Program-made: the position numbers and the translations under genes
Shown here: piece after piece, positions 18,311-25,887 of the stretch
Position numbering within the stretch: position 1 is the first letter of the stretch
Layout: each line of letters opens with the position of its first letter
Notes under the pieces: generated by a model
Told to the model about the DNA's origin: nothing
Database searches by the model: none
What the model saw: the letters and a program-made list of their open reading frames with translations, nothing else
Assembly: GCA_965209045.1 (NCBI GenBank)
Contig: CBDBPW010000001.1
Location: 1,116,001 to 1,180,000 of the forward strand
Length of the DNA stretch: 64,000 bases
Source of the DNA: JAJEFO01 sp965209045
GTDB lineage: Bacteria > Pseudomonadota > Alphaproteobacteria > Rhodobacterales > Rhodobacteraceae
Reading direction: 5' to 3'

Positions 18311-18583
18311 TCACGACGAGAGTCGCGGCGCGCCTTGTGCCGGCGAGGCCATGCCGAGCTGTTGCAGCAGAAGCTCATGCTCCGGCCTTGGCTGGGAGTG
18401 GCGCGGCAGGACAGGGTGTCGACCGTCTGTTCCGGGCAGATGCGCTTGCACCATCTGGATCGTCCCGAGCGTTTCGACTGCGGCGCGCGGGGTCAGCACC
18501 CCGGCACGCGGGCGGGCGAAGTTCTTCAGGGTCACGAGCAGGCGACAGGCGATGAACGAGACGAAGATGTTCGCCTCGAACCG
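18311..18583 (-). pseudogene. IS1634-type (IS4 superfamily) transposase, C-terminal remnant
   Basis: About 90 codons read in one frame on the - strand: RFEANIFVSFIACRLLVTLK, then VLTPRAAVETLGTIQMVQ, HLPGTDGR and ending EHELLLQQLGMASPA. This is the familiar C-terminal block of IS1634-type transposases (E-x-H/N-I-F-V-x-F followed by LTPRAVLEKL and the H-P-x-T-D-G-R stretch). The frame is stopped by TAA at 18584-18586, and upstream transposase sequence is missing: the remnant runs directly into the 3' end of the neighbouring lipoprotein gene at 18613. No DDE residues are left apart from the region downstream of the catalytic Glu. It is non-functional; flanks 18221-18310 hold nothing else recognised. 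Confidence 0.75.
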
Positions 18584-18612
18584 TTACTCGACCCGACGGA
18601 AGACCAGACGGG

Positions 18613-19191
18613 CTATATCCGCCTGCAGCTTCTCAGCTGCGCGTCATACAGCAAGGCGCGACTCGATACCTCGTTGGCGATCCGCAGCAGCCACGGCTTG
18701 TCGCGGTGACTGCCGCGACTGTAGCCTGTCCGGCCCTCGTGATACGCAAGGTACTGGTTGCGCGCGTCATGAAGTGGAATGCCCAAGGCCCTTTGCGAAC
18801 CCTTGAAATACCATCCCATGAAGTCGGTCGCGTCCCGGATCCTGTTTCGGCGGGCGCCGTAGGCGCGCTGTTCGTGCTGATACTCCTTCCAGGTTCCGTC
18901 CAGGGCCTGGCTGTAGCCATAGGCCGAACTTTGCCGGCCCATGGGAATGATCCAGAGAAAGTACTTGCGGGGCGTGCGCGCGTTGCCGTCGAACTTGCTC
19001 TCCTGATAGATTGCCGCCATCTGCACCGCCACGGGAACGCCCCAGCGCTTCTGGGACCGCTTCATGGCTGACAGGTAGTTCGGCCGTTGCTTGACGATTG
19101 AACACGCGTTGTCCAGGTTCCTGGGTGGCTCACGCTGGCCGCAGGCTGCAAGAAGACCAAGCAGCAATGCGGCGAAAAGGACTCTGCTCAT
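18613..19191 (-). CDS. Lytic-transglycosylase-like (SLT-fold) lipoprotein
   Basis: 192 residues with a lipoprotein signal: MSRVLFAALLLGLLAAC, with lipobox Cys17. The mature domain has the lysozyme-like SLT pattern MAAIYQES (candidate catalytic Glu64), then YGYSQALDGTWKEY and NQYLAYHEGR, so it probably cleaves peptidoglycan glycan strands at the outer membrane. The start at 19191 gives the lipobox directly and has GAGGCGGATCGAGGC just upstream; a longer frame would bury the signal. Its 3' end abuts the transposase remnant, and the last codons (LRSCRRI) might have been altered by that insertion. Confidence 0.85.
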   Translation of the reverse strand: MSRVLFAALLLGLLAACGQREPPRNLDNACSIVKQRPNYLSAMKRSQKRWGVPVAVQMAAIYQESKFDGNARTPRKYFLWIIPMGRQSSAYGYSQALDGTWKEYQHEQRAYGARRNRIRDATDFMGWYFKGSQRALGIPLHDARNQYLAYHEGRTGYSRGSHRDKPWLLRIANEVSSRALLYDAQLRSCRRI

Positions 19192-19375
19192 GCCTCGATC
19201 CGCCTCTTTTTTCGGCAGCTTAGCAAGAAGATCCTGTCTTGGGAAGAAAGGGGGAGATGCCGGAGACAGGTTTGCGGCTGGCCTGCGCCGGCTATCGGCA
19301 ACCTGATTCTTGAAGTTTCCGCCAAATTGGCCGACAAATGCAGCCCTGCGCCGTTGGACGCGAGGAGTCGCCGTC

Positions 19376-19702
19376 ATGTTCAAGTCGAGAGCGAAGTATT
19401 CGCTGGGTCAGGTCGTGCGCCACAAGAAGCACCCGTTCCGCGGCGTCATTTTCGACGTTGATCCAGTCTTTTCGAACAGCGAGGAGTGGTATGAGGCGAT
19501 TCCGGAGGACAGCCGACCGTCAAAGGAACAGCCGTTCTACCACCTTCTGGCGGAAAACGAGGACAGCTACTACGTGGCGTACGTCTCCGAGCAGAACCTG
19601 GTCGTCGACAAGTCCGGCGAGCCCGTTGAGCACCCGGGCCTGCCCGAGTTCTTCGGGGACTTCGATGACGGCCAGTATCCGCTTCAGGTGCAACTGAACT
19701 AG
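19376..19702 (+). CDS. hspQ: Heat-shock protein HspQ (hemimethylated-DNA-binding fold)
   Basis: 108 residues: KYSLGQVVRHKKHPFRGVI, FDVDPVF, PFYHLLAENEDSYYVAYVSE and HPGLPEFFGDF are the conserved blocks of the HspQ/YccV family. In E. coli it is a heat-induced protein that modulates Lon proteolysis and the stability of mutant DnaA. The ATG at 19376 is chosen because homologues start MFKSRAKYSLG and GAGGAG precedes it. CTTGAAG at 19309-19315 resembles a heat-shock sigma -35, but no matching -10 is evident. The stop overlaps tail to tail by 3 nt with the stop of ggt on the other strand. Confidence 0.95.
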   Translation: MFKSRAKYSLGQVVRHKKHPFRGVIFDVDPVFSNSEEWYEAIPEDSRPSKEQPFYHLLAENEDSYYVAYVSEQNLVVDKSGEPVEHPGLPEFFGDFDDGQYPLQVQLN

Positions 19703-21285
19703 AAGCCGACGGCTGCTCCGTCCTTTCGGGGGTCCGACGCGCCGGTCAGCGTGCCGCTCTCGTGATCGATCAAGATGGCCTGCGCCCCGCCGATGGGCAC
19801 GTCAGGCCGTGACAGCCTGTGCCCGGCCTTTGCTAGCCGTTCCCTTGTGGCATCCGGAATGCCGTCCTCGACCTGGAGCGTGCCTTCGGTCGGGTCGGCA
19901 AAGGAGCGCGGCCCGTCCATGGCCTCCTGCAGGTCCATTCCGTAGTCGGCGACATTCGTCAGGAAATGCGCGTGGCCTGTCGCCTGATATTGCCCGCCCA
20001 TGACGCCAAATGCCATGTCCACCTTGCCGTCGGCTTTCCGCATCGCCGGAATGATCGTGTGAAGGGGCCGCTTGCTCGGGCCGGCTTCGTTCGGGTGGCC
20101 AGGGATCAGGTTGAATCCCGAGCCACGGTTCTGGAAGAGAATGCCGAACTTCGGACTCGCCACTCCGGAGCCGAATGCGGAGAAGAGCGAATAGATCAGG
20201 CTGACCGCCATCCCGTCTCTGTCGACCGCAACGATCAGGACCGTATCCTTGTGCACGTCTTCCGTCAGGGCCGCGGGCGCGGCCGTCGCCTTTTTCACGT
20301 CGATCAACGCGGCAAGTCTCTCGGCTGTCTCTGGTGCAAGCATGTGTTCAAGCCGCGTCACCCGATCGGGGTCAGCAAGAAAGCGGTTTCGTGCGTCGTA
20401 CGCGAATTTCGACGCTTCGGCCTCGATGTGAATTCGCTCGAAGCCGATCGGGTCCATGGACGACAGGTCGAAATGGGAAAGAGTGTTCAGCAGCAGCAAG
20501 GCCGTGGCACCTTGCCCGTTTGGCCGGTGCTCCAGAACGTCGAAATCGCCATGCCGCCCGGAAACCGGCGTGCTCCAGTCAGCCTCCGTTGCCGTGAAGT
20601 CCTCGGCGGCATGGGTCCCGCCTACACCAGCAAGCGCCGAGAGCATGTCGTCCAGGACCTCGCCTTCGTAGAACGCGTTTCGCCCGTTTGCGGCGATGCG
20701 CCGCAAGACCTCGGCCTGACCAGGCAGGCGCATGCGCTCGCCGAGGCGATAAGGGCGGCCGGAGTTCAGGAAATGCGCTCTTGCGGCATCGGTCATTCCA
20801 GGGCCTCCCGGGACAATGTCGGACGCGGTGCGCGGTGAAATCGGCACGCCATCCTCGAAATACCGGATCGCGGGCGCGAGGCAGCGGTCGAGGCCAATCC
20901 GGCCAAAGCGCTCCGACAGTCGGCAAAGCGCGTCGACGGCGCCCGGCACGGTGATGGATGCCGGATGGCCAGGTTCAATCTTCGTGATCCCTTCCCGTCT
21001 CAGGACGTCAGGGTCCAGGCCGGCGGGTGCCCGACCGGAGCCGTTGATCGTCGTTACCTCGTCCGTGCCAGCTGGCTTGATCAACGCGAAGCAATCGCCG
21101 CCGATCCCCGTCATGTGCGGTTCGCAGACGCCGAGAAGAATTGCGCCGGCAATGGCCGCATCCACCGCGTTCCCGCCTTGCTTCATCAAGGTCAGTGCCT
21201 CGGACGCAGCAAGCGGGTGCGAGGTGGCCACCATTCCGTTCGAGGCGAGAACGGGAGATCGGCCCGGAAAATGGAAATTGCGCAT
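19699..21285 (-). CDS. ggt: Gamma-glutamyltransferase family protein (YwrD-like)
   Basis: 528-residue Ntn-hydrolase expected to self-cleave into two subunits. The predicted nucleophile is Thr348 in KDTVLIVAVDRDGMAVSLIY, and FGSGVASPKFGILFQNRGSG follows. The N-terminal half has NAVDAAIA and GIGGDCFALI, both standard for the family. The pattern around Thr and the -GVASP-GILFQNRG- block resemble the YwrD-type branch rather than classical E. coli Ggt, so glutathione use is likely but not certain. No clear Sec signal is seen, so the product may stay in the cytoplasm. It is divergent from pobA across a 154-nt gap. Confidence 0.92.
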   Translation of the reverse strand: MRNFHFPGRSPVLASNGMVATSHPLAASEALTLMKQGGNAVDAAIAGAILLGVCEPHMTGIGGDCFALIKPAGTDEVTTINGSGRAPAGLDPDVLRREGITKIEPGHPASITVPGAVDALCRLSERFGRIGLDRCLAPAIRYFEDGVPISPRTASDIVPGGPGMTDAARAHFLNSGRPYRLGERMRLPGQAEVLRRIAANGRNAFYEGEVLDDMLSALAGVGGTHAAEDFTATEADWSTPVSGRHGDFDVLEHRPNGQGATALLLLNTLSHFDLSSMDPIGFERIHIEAEASKFAYDARNRFLADPDRVTRLEHMLAPETAERLAALIDVKKATAAPAALTEDVHKDTVLIVAVDRDGMAVSLIYSLFSAFGSGVASPKFGILFQNRGSGFNLIPGHPNEAGPSKRPLHTIIPAMRKADGKVDMAFGVMGGQYQATGHAHFLTNVADYGMDLQEAMDGPRSFADPTEGTLQVEDGIPDATRERLAKAGHRLSRPDVPIGGAQAILIDHESGTLTGASDPRKDGAAVGF

Positions 21286-21439
21286 GTCGATAGAGTCCGT
21301 CCGGTTGGCCTGCGAACACTAGCGGCGCGCCTGTCAGATGAAAAGCGGCCATGCCAGGGGAGTCATGCGGCGTCATTGTCCGGCTTGGTTGACATCGCCA
21401 ACTCGCGCGGACGAAGGTTGCCGACGGGAGGAATGCAGC

Positions 21440-22609
21440 ATGCTGACGGAAGTTGCGATCATAGGGGGCGGACCTTCGGGGCTTCTTTTGTCGCAGCTTC
21501 TGAACCGGGCGGGGATCGAGACGGTGATTCTCGAACGTGCCTCGAGGAATCACGTGCTCGGACGAATCAGGGCTGGCGTCCTTGAAGCCGGTACGGTCGA
21601 CATGCTCCGGGAGGCGGGCGTTTCGGGCCGGTTGGACCGCGAGGGCATCCTCCACGGCGGATGCTACCTGACCGACAATGACCAGATGGTTCGAATCGAC
21701 TTTCGCGCCCTGACAGGCAAGCATGTCACGGTCTACGGCCAGACCGAGGTCACCGCGGATCTCTACACGGCATTGGATGAAATCGGCACCACGGTTCTTC
21801 ATGGCGTCGAAGACGTGACGTTGGCCGACCTGGAGCAGCCAAGATCCGTGGTGGAGTTCACGCACGAAGGCGACCGCAAGCGGCTTGACAGTCTCTTCGT
21901 GGCGGGGTGCGACGGATTCCACGGTGTCAGCCGAAGGGCCATCCCGGACGACCGGCGGCGCGAATTCGAACGGACCTATCCGTTCGGCTGGCTCGGAGTC
22001 CTGTCTCGCGTCCCTCCCTGCGAGGACGAGCTGATATACGCGAATTCCGAGCGCGGCTTCGCCTTGGCATCGATGCGGAACGAAAGCCTGTCACGCTACT
22101 ACATTCAGGTGCCAATGAGCGATCGGGCGGAGCAATGGAGCGACGATGCATTCTGGACCGAACTGAAGCGCCGCCTGCCGTCCGAAACCGCTGCCACGAT
22201 GCGGACCGGACCGTCAATCGAGAAATCCGTCGCGCCGTTGCGCAGCTTCGTGTCCGAACCGCTTCGCTGGGGCAATCTCTTCCTGGTGGGGGATGCGGCG
22301 CACATCGTGCCGCCGACCGGTGCGAAGGGCCTCAATCTGGCGGTGTCCGACGTGCACTACCTCTACCAGGCGCTGATCGACGCAATCCGGTCCAACGACC
22401 GTTCCGGCATTGACAACTATTCGGGTCGAGCATTGAAGCGGATATGGAGGGCCATGCGATTCAGTTGGCAGATGACGATGATGCTCCACCGGTTCGAGGA
22501 CGAGGACGACTTCGCCTGCGAAATGCGCCGGGCGACGCTTGGCCACTTGGCAGCGTCCGAGACCGCGCGCCGCGACCTGGCCGAGAACTACGTCGGGCTG
22601 CCCTTCTAG
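21440..22609 (+). CDS. pobA: 4-hydroxybenzoate 3-monooxygenase
   Basis: 389 residues, the standard PobA length. This FAD enzyme uses NADPH and O2 to convert 4-hydroxybenzoate to protocatechuate, feeding the beta-ketoadipate pathway. Motifs: GGGPSGLLLS (dinucleotide fold), GRIRAGVLEAGTVDMLREAG, a C-D-G-F-H-G-V-S-R block, and VGDAAHIVPPTGAKGLNLAV near 285. The start at 21440 has GGGAGGAA about 9 nt upstream and begins directly in the FAD fold. pcaI starts 21 nt after its stop, forming a catabolic operon. No pobR-type regulator is adjacent. Confidence 0.95.
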   Translation: MLTEVAIIGGGPSGLLLSQLLNRAGIETVILERASRNHVLGRIRAGVLEAGTVDMLREAGVSGRLDREGILHGGCYLTDNDQMVRIDFRALTGKHVTVYGQTEVTADLYTALDEIGTTVLHGVEDVTLADLEQPRSVVEFTHEGDRKRLDSLFVAGCDGFHGVSRRAIPDDRRREFERTYPFGWLGVLSRVPPCEDELIYANSERGFALASMRNESLSRYYIQVPMSDRAEQWSDDAFWTELKRRLPSETAATMRTGPSIEKSVAPLRSFVSEPLRWGNLFLVGDAAHIVPPTGAKGLNLAVSDVHYLYQALIDAIRSNDRSGIDNYSGRALKRIWRAMRFSWQMTMMLHRFEDEDDFACEMRRATLGHLAASETARRDLAENYVGLPF

Positions 22610-22629
22610 CCGGCGGGAGAGGAAGTTCC

Positions 22630-23352
22630 ATGGACAAGACCGTTTCCTCGCCTGGACTGGCGGTGGCGGGAATCGAGAATGGCACCGTGCTCATGATCGG
22701 CGGATTTGGCGGTTCCGGCGCGCCGGTGGAGCTCATTCACGCGCTGGTCGACCGCTATGTTGCCACTGGTTCGCCCGCCGATCTCACGGTCGTGAACAAC
22801 AATGCAGGCAACGGGCGGGTCGGAATTGCCGCAATGATTGACGCGGGAATGGTGGCCAAGATGGTCTGCTCCTTTCCGCGATCCTCGGATCCGAGGGCGT
22901 TCACCGAAAGGTACCTCGCCGGCGACATCGGGCTGGAACTGGTGCCCCAGGGCACCTTGGCCGAACGCATCCGGGCGGCAGGTGCGGGCATACCGGCATT
23001 CTACACGCCCACCGGCTACGGGACAGAGCTTGCGGAAGGCAAGCCTGTCGCCGAGTTCGATGGCAAGAAATACGTGCAGGAGCGTTGGCTGCAGGCTGAT
23101 GTGGCGATCATCAAGGCCGAGTTGGCCGACACGCACGGCAACCTGACCTATCGGCACGCGGCTCGGAACTTCAGCCCGCTGATGTGCATGGCGGCAGGGG
23201 TGTCTGTCGTGCAGGCCCGCAAGATCGTTGCGCCAGGAGACATTGATCCGGAACATGTCGTGACGCCGGGAATCTTTGTCGACGCCTTGCTGGAGGTGCC
23301 GGAACCGCTGCAGGAGGAGGAATTGATTCGCTCCGGGGCGGCCTACCCATGA
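22630..23352 (+). CDS. pcaI: 3-oxoadipate CoA-transferase alpha subunit
   Basis: 240-residue alpha subunit of succinyl-CoA:3-oxoadipate CoA-transferase, which activates beta-ketoadipate in the penultimate step of aromatic ring catabolism. Family blocks: MIGGFGGSGAPVELI, VVNNNAGNGRVG, CSFPRSSDP, LVPQGTLAERIRAAG, FYTPTGYGTELAEGK, NLTYRHAARNFSP and PEHVVTPGIFVD. The R-x-A-x-N-F-x-P block and R-S-S-D-P favour PcaI over acetoacetate transferase ScoA, although the families are close. Overlaps pcaJ by ATGA and follows pobA, which supports the aromatic role. Confidence 0.92.
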   Translation: MDKTVSSPGLAVAGIENGTVLMIGGFGGSGAPVELIHALVDRYVATGSPADLTVVNNNAGNGRVGIAAMIDAGMVAKMVCSFPRSSDPRAFTERYLAGDIGLELVPQGTLAERIRAAGAGIPAFYTPTGYGTELAEGKPVAEFDGKKYVQERWLQADVAIIKAELADTHGNLTYRHAARNFSPLMCMAAGVSVVQARKIVAPGDIDPEHVVTPGIFVDALLEVPEPLQEEELIRSGAAYP

Positions 23353-24026
23353 ACGTCCGGAAGCTGACGAGCGCGCAGATTGCTTGGCGGGCAGCCCAGG
23401 ACATCCGGGACGGGGCCTATGTCAACCTGGGCATCGGGCTGCCTGAACTGATTGCGCGATTCCAGCCCGAAGGGCGGCGGGCCGTGTTCCATACGGAGAA
23501 TGGAGTCCTGGGATTCGGCGAGGCGCCGGTGGCGGGAGACGAGGACTGGGACCTGATCAATGCCGGAAAGAAGGCGATCACCCTGAAGCCCGGAGCAGCC
23601 TTTTTCCACCACGCCGACAGTTTCGCGATGGTTCGCGGCGGACATCTGGACGTGGCGATTCTCGGCGCCTACCAGGTAGCGCAGAATGGTGACCTCGCCA
23701 ACTGGCGCGTGGGATCGAAGGGCGTGCCCGCCGTCGGTGGCGCGATGGACCTGGTTCACGGCGCCAAGCGCGTTGCGGTGGTCACCGACCACGTGACCAA
23801 GGATGGCAAGCCGAAGCTGGTCCAGGAGTGCACGTTTCCGTTGACGGGCAAGGCATGCATCGGGCGCGTCTATACGTCGCTCGCCGTCGTTGACGTCGTT
23901 AACGGGCGATTTGTCCTGCGCGAGAAATTGCCCGAGATCTCGCTGGAGGAACTGCAGTCCCTCACAGGGGCCGAACTCGCCATGCCAGATCAGGTCGACG
24001 ACCTGGTTGCGCCCGACCTGAGCTGA
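23349..24026 (+). CDS. pcaJ: 3-oxoadipate CoA-transferase beta subunit
   Basis: 225-residue beta subunit. The catalytic Glu50 lies in FHTENGVLGFG, and YVNLGIGLPEL and the G-x-H-x-D-V-A-I-L-G-A-Y-Q segment are typical. Start codon overlaps the pcaI stop (ATGA), consistent with equimolar synthesis of the heterodimer. pcaF (thiolase) is not in this cluster; the thiolase at 31950 sits with beta-oxidation genes and could serve instead. Confidence 0.92.
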   Translation: MNVRKLTSAQIAWRAAQDIRDGAYVNLGIGLPELIARFQPEGRRAVFHTENGVLGFGEAPVAGDEDWDLINAGKKAITLKPGAAFFHHADSFAMVRGGHLDVAILGAYQVAQNGDLANWRVGSKGVPAVGGAMDLVHGAKRVAVVTDHVTKDGKPKLVQECTFPLTGKACIGRVYTSLAVVDVVNGRFVLREKLPEISLEELQSLTGAELAMPDQVDDLVAPDLS

Positions 24027-24067
24027 TTTCATGGCGCCTGATCTCGGCGCAGAAAGCGAGGCAGCCG

Positions 24068-24529
24068 ATGAATCTGGGCTATCCAGAACTGAGTGCAAGG
24101 ATTCTCGCCTTGACTGCGGGCGAAACCGACGAGGTAGCGTTGATGGCGACCGTCGCGTGCGAGGTGCACCATTCAGACGAGCGGTTTGACTGGACCGGGT
24201 TCTATCGTGTCGTCGGGCACGAATTGCTGAAGATCGGGCCGTATCAGGGTGGTCATGGCTGTCTGACCATCCCCTTTTCCCGAGGCGTCTGCGGTGCGGC
24301 AGCGCGTACCGGAGAGATTCAATTGGTGCCCGATGTCGACTCCTTTCCCGGCCATATAGCCTGCTCTTCCAGCACGCGGTCCGAGCTCGTGCTGCCGGTG
24401 CGGAACGGCCAAGGCCGACTGACTGCGGTCCTTGACATTGACAGCGATCGGCCCGACGCGTTCAGCCAGAAGGACGCCGAGGGCCTGTCGGGCATGCTTG
24501 GCGCGGTCTTCGGCGAGTTGGACCGATGA
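24068..24529 (+). CDS. msrC: Free methionine-R-sulfoxide reductase (GAF domain)
   Basis: 153-residue GAF-domain enzyme that reduces free Met-R-sulfoxide. The three functional cysteines are Cys65 (GGHGCLTIPF), Cys75 (SRGVCGAA) and Cys99 (FPGHIACSSSTRSE). Their spacing of 10 and 24 residues is exactly that of E. coli fRMsr Cys84/94/118. It lies 41 nt after pcaJ in the same direction and may be co-transcribed, though its function is oxidative-damage repair. Confidence 0.92.
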   Translation: MNLGYPELSARILALTAGETDEVALMATVACEVHHSDERFDWTGFYRVVGHELLKIGPYQGGHGCLTIPFSRGVCGAAARTGEIQLVPDVDSFPGHIACSSSTRSELVLPVRNGQGRLTAVLDIDSDRPDAFSQKDAEGLSGMLGAVFGELDR

Positions 24530-24548
24530 CCTGTTCCGATCGCTCTGC

Positions 24549-25202
24549 ATGGCCGTGACGGGCGATTACTCTCCGCCAACCTCTCCAATCGACGTGATTC
24601 ACGCCGACAACGAGATCCTGGTCGTGGCCAAACCTCACGGTCTTCTGTCCGAGCCGGGGAAGGGCGTTCACCTGGCAGACAGCCTTCTGACCCGGCTGAA
24701 GGTGGCTTTTCCCGCAACGCTTCTGGTGCATCGCCTGGACAGGGACACGTCCGGTGTCATGGCCTTTGCGTTGACGCCTCATGCGCAGCGCCACTTGGGC
24801 CTTCAGTTCGAGAAGCGGCAGGTTCGCAAGGCTTACGTGGCGCGGGTTCATGGGCAAGTGCCCGGGAACGCCGGCACGATCGATCTGCCGCTGGCCGTCG
24901 ACTGGCCCAGCAGGCCGCGGCAGAAGGTGGATCTTCGGCATGGCAGGCCGGCCTTGACGAGTTGGGAACTGCTCCAGGCACACGCCGATGAATCTCGCCT
25001 GATGCTCTTCCCAAGGACGGGTCGGTCCCACCAGCTTCGCGTTCACTGCCTGGCGATTGGCCACCCGATCCTTGGCGACCCGCTCTATGCGGAGGGCGAG
25101 GCCCGGCAACACCACAGGCTTATGCTGCATTCAATGTCGGTGCGATTCCGGCATCCTGCCCACGGACGCGCGGTATCGTTTTCCGCGGAGCCGGAATTCT
25201 GA
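24549..25202 (+). CDS. rluA: RluA-family pseudouridine synthase
   Basis: 217 residues, close to E. coli RluA (219). HRLDRDTSGVMAFA contains the catalytic Asp64; VAKPHGLLSEPGKG, RKAYVARVHG, LFPRTGRSHQLRVHC and HPILGDPLYAEG follow in family order. It has no S4 domain, as in RluA, which isomerises U746 of 23S rRNA and U32 of some tRNAs; the exact targets are inferred. The ATG at 24549 is 19 nt after the preceding stop and has no strong SD; a GTG at 24555 is an alternative. Confidence 0.9.
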   Translation: MAVTGDYSPPTSPIDVIHADNEILVVAKPHGLLSEPGKGVHLADSLLTRLKVAFPATLLVHRLDRDTSGVMAFALTPHAQRHLGLQFEKRQVRKAYVARVHGQVPGNAGTIDLPLAVDWPSRPRQKVDLRHGRPALTSWELLQAHADESRLMLFPRTGRSHQLRVHCLAIGHPILGDPLYAEGEARQHHRLMLHSMSVRFRHPAHGRAVSFSAEPEF

Positions 25203-25545
25203 GGTGCGTGGCAGGAAGTCTGCCAGGGCGTCGTCGTGTCGGCTCTCAATGCAGGTCGTCGCCATGCCCGGCGCAGCCGTCATCGCTCGCCATGCGGCGG
25301 GCACTGGCCTGTGGATTCTGGGACATGGCACACTGGCATCCGGAAGGCGCAGGCGGTCACGCACCGGGAGCGCAATCGACTTCAGGGCGCTCGCGGCCGG
25401 GAAGCCGCTCAGCATCAGCACAGCCTTGAACCTGAGGCCCCGACGCAGGGAATTGCGAGGCGACTTCCGTGTTCCGGCTCGGAGGGCGCGATCGGAGATT
25501 GCCGTCAATCTGGCAAGGTGCGAAGATGGCCCCGACGGGTCCGGC
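25203..25545. other. Gap between rluA and the DUF952 gene; open frames on both strands
   Basis: 343 nt without a recognised gene. A - strand frame spanning 25131-25556 (about 141 codons, overlapping the end of rluA) and a + strand extension upstream of the DUF952 start are both open and both have high GC at third positions, so neither can be preferred. No motif, signal peptide or SD stands out. It may be an eroded gene. Confidence 0.3.
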
Positions 25546-25887
25546 ATGACACTCATTTACAAGATATTTCGCGCAGAAGAGTTCGAGGCGTTCGAGGAGG
25601 CCGGTCGCACGGCCGGATCGCCGGATGACTTAAGGGACGGCTTCGTGCATTTCTCGACCGGCGCGCAGGTCGAGAAGACAGCCTCGCGGCACTTTGCTGG
25701 CGAGGGCGGGCTGATGCTCGTTTGCGTGGATGCCGGTTTGCTGGATGACTTTCTCAAGTGGGAGCCGTCGCGTGATGGTGCGCTCTTCCCGCACCTGTAC
25801 CGTGATCTCCGGATCGAAGACGTGAAATTTGCTCGGGAACTTCCCCTCGCGGACGGGCGCCACATGTTTGAAGGCAACTTGGAGTGA
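25546..25887 (+). CDS. DUF952 domain protein
   Basis: 113 residues matching the DUF952 pattern: IYKIFRAEEFEAFEEAG, DGFVHFSTGAQVEKTASRHF, LLDDFLKWEPSRDGALFPHL and YRDLRIEDV. The H-F-S-x-x-x-Q and F-P-H-L-Y blocks are conserved in the family, which resembles part of the ADP-ribosyltransferase/glutathione S-transferase-associated folds, but no activity is established. It overlaps the GTG start of pyrD within its stop codon (GTGA), a conserved-looking coupling that suggests co-expression with pyrimidine synthesis. Confidence 0.88.
   Translation: MTLIYKIFRAEEFEAFEEAGRTAGSPDDLRDGFVHFSTGAQVEKTASRHFAGEGGLMLVCVDAGLLDDFLKWEPSRDGALFPHLYRDLRIEDVKFARELPLADGRHMFEGNLE

Noticed and set aside
22630..24026. 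CoA-transferase pair as acetoacetate transferase (scoAB/atoDA)
   Set aside because: Sequence blocks fit PcaIJ better and the pair directly follows pobA.
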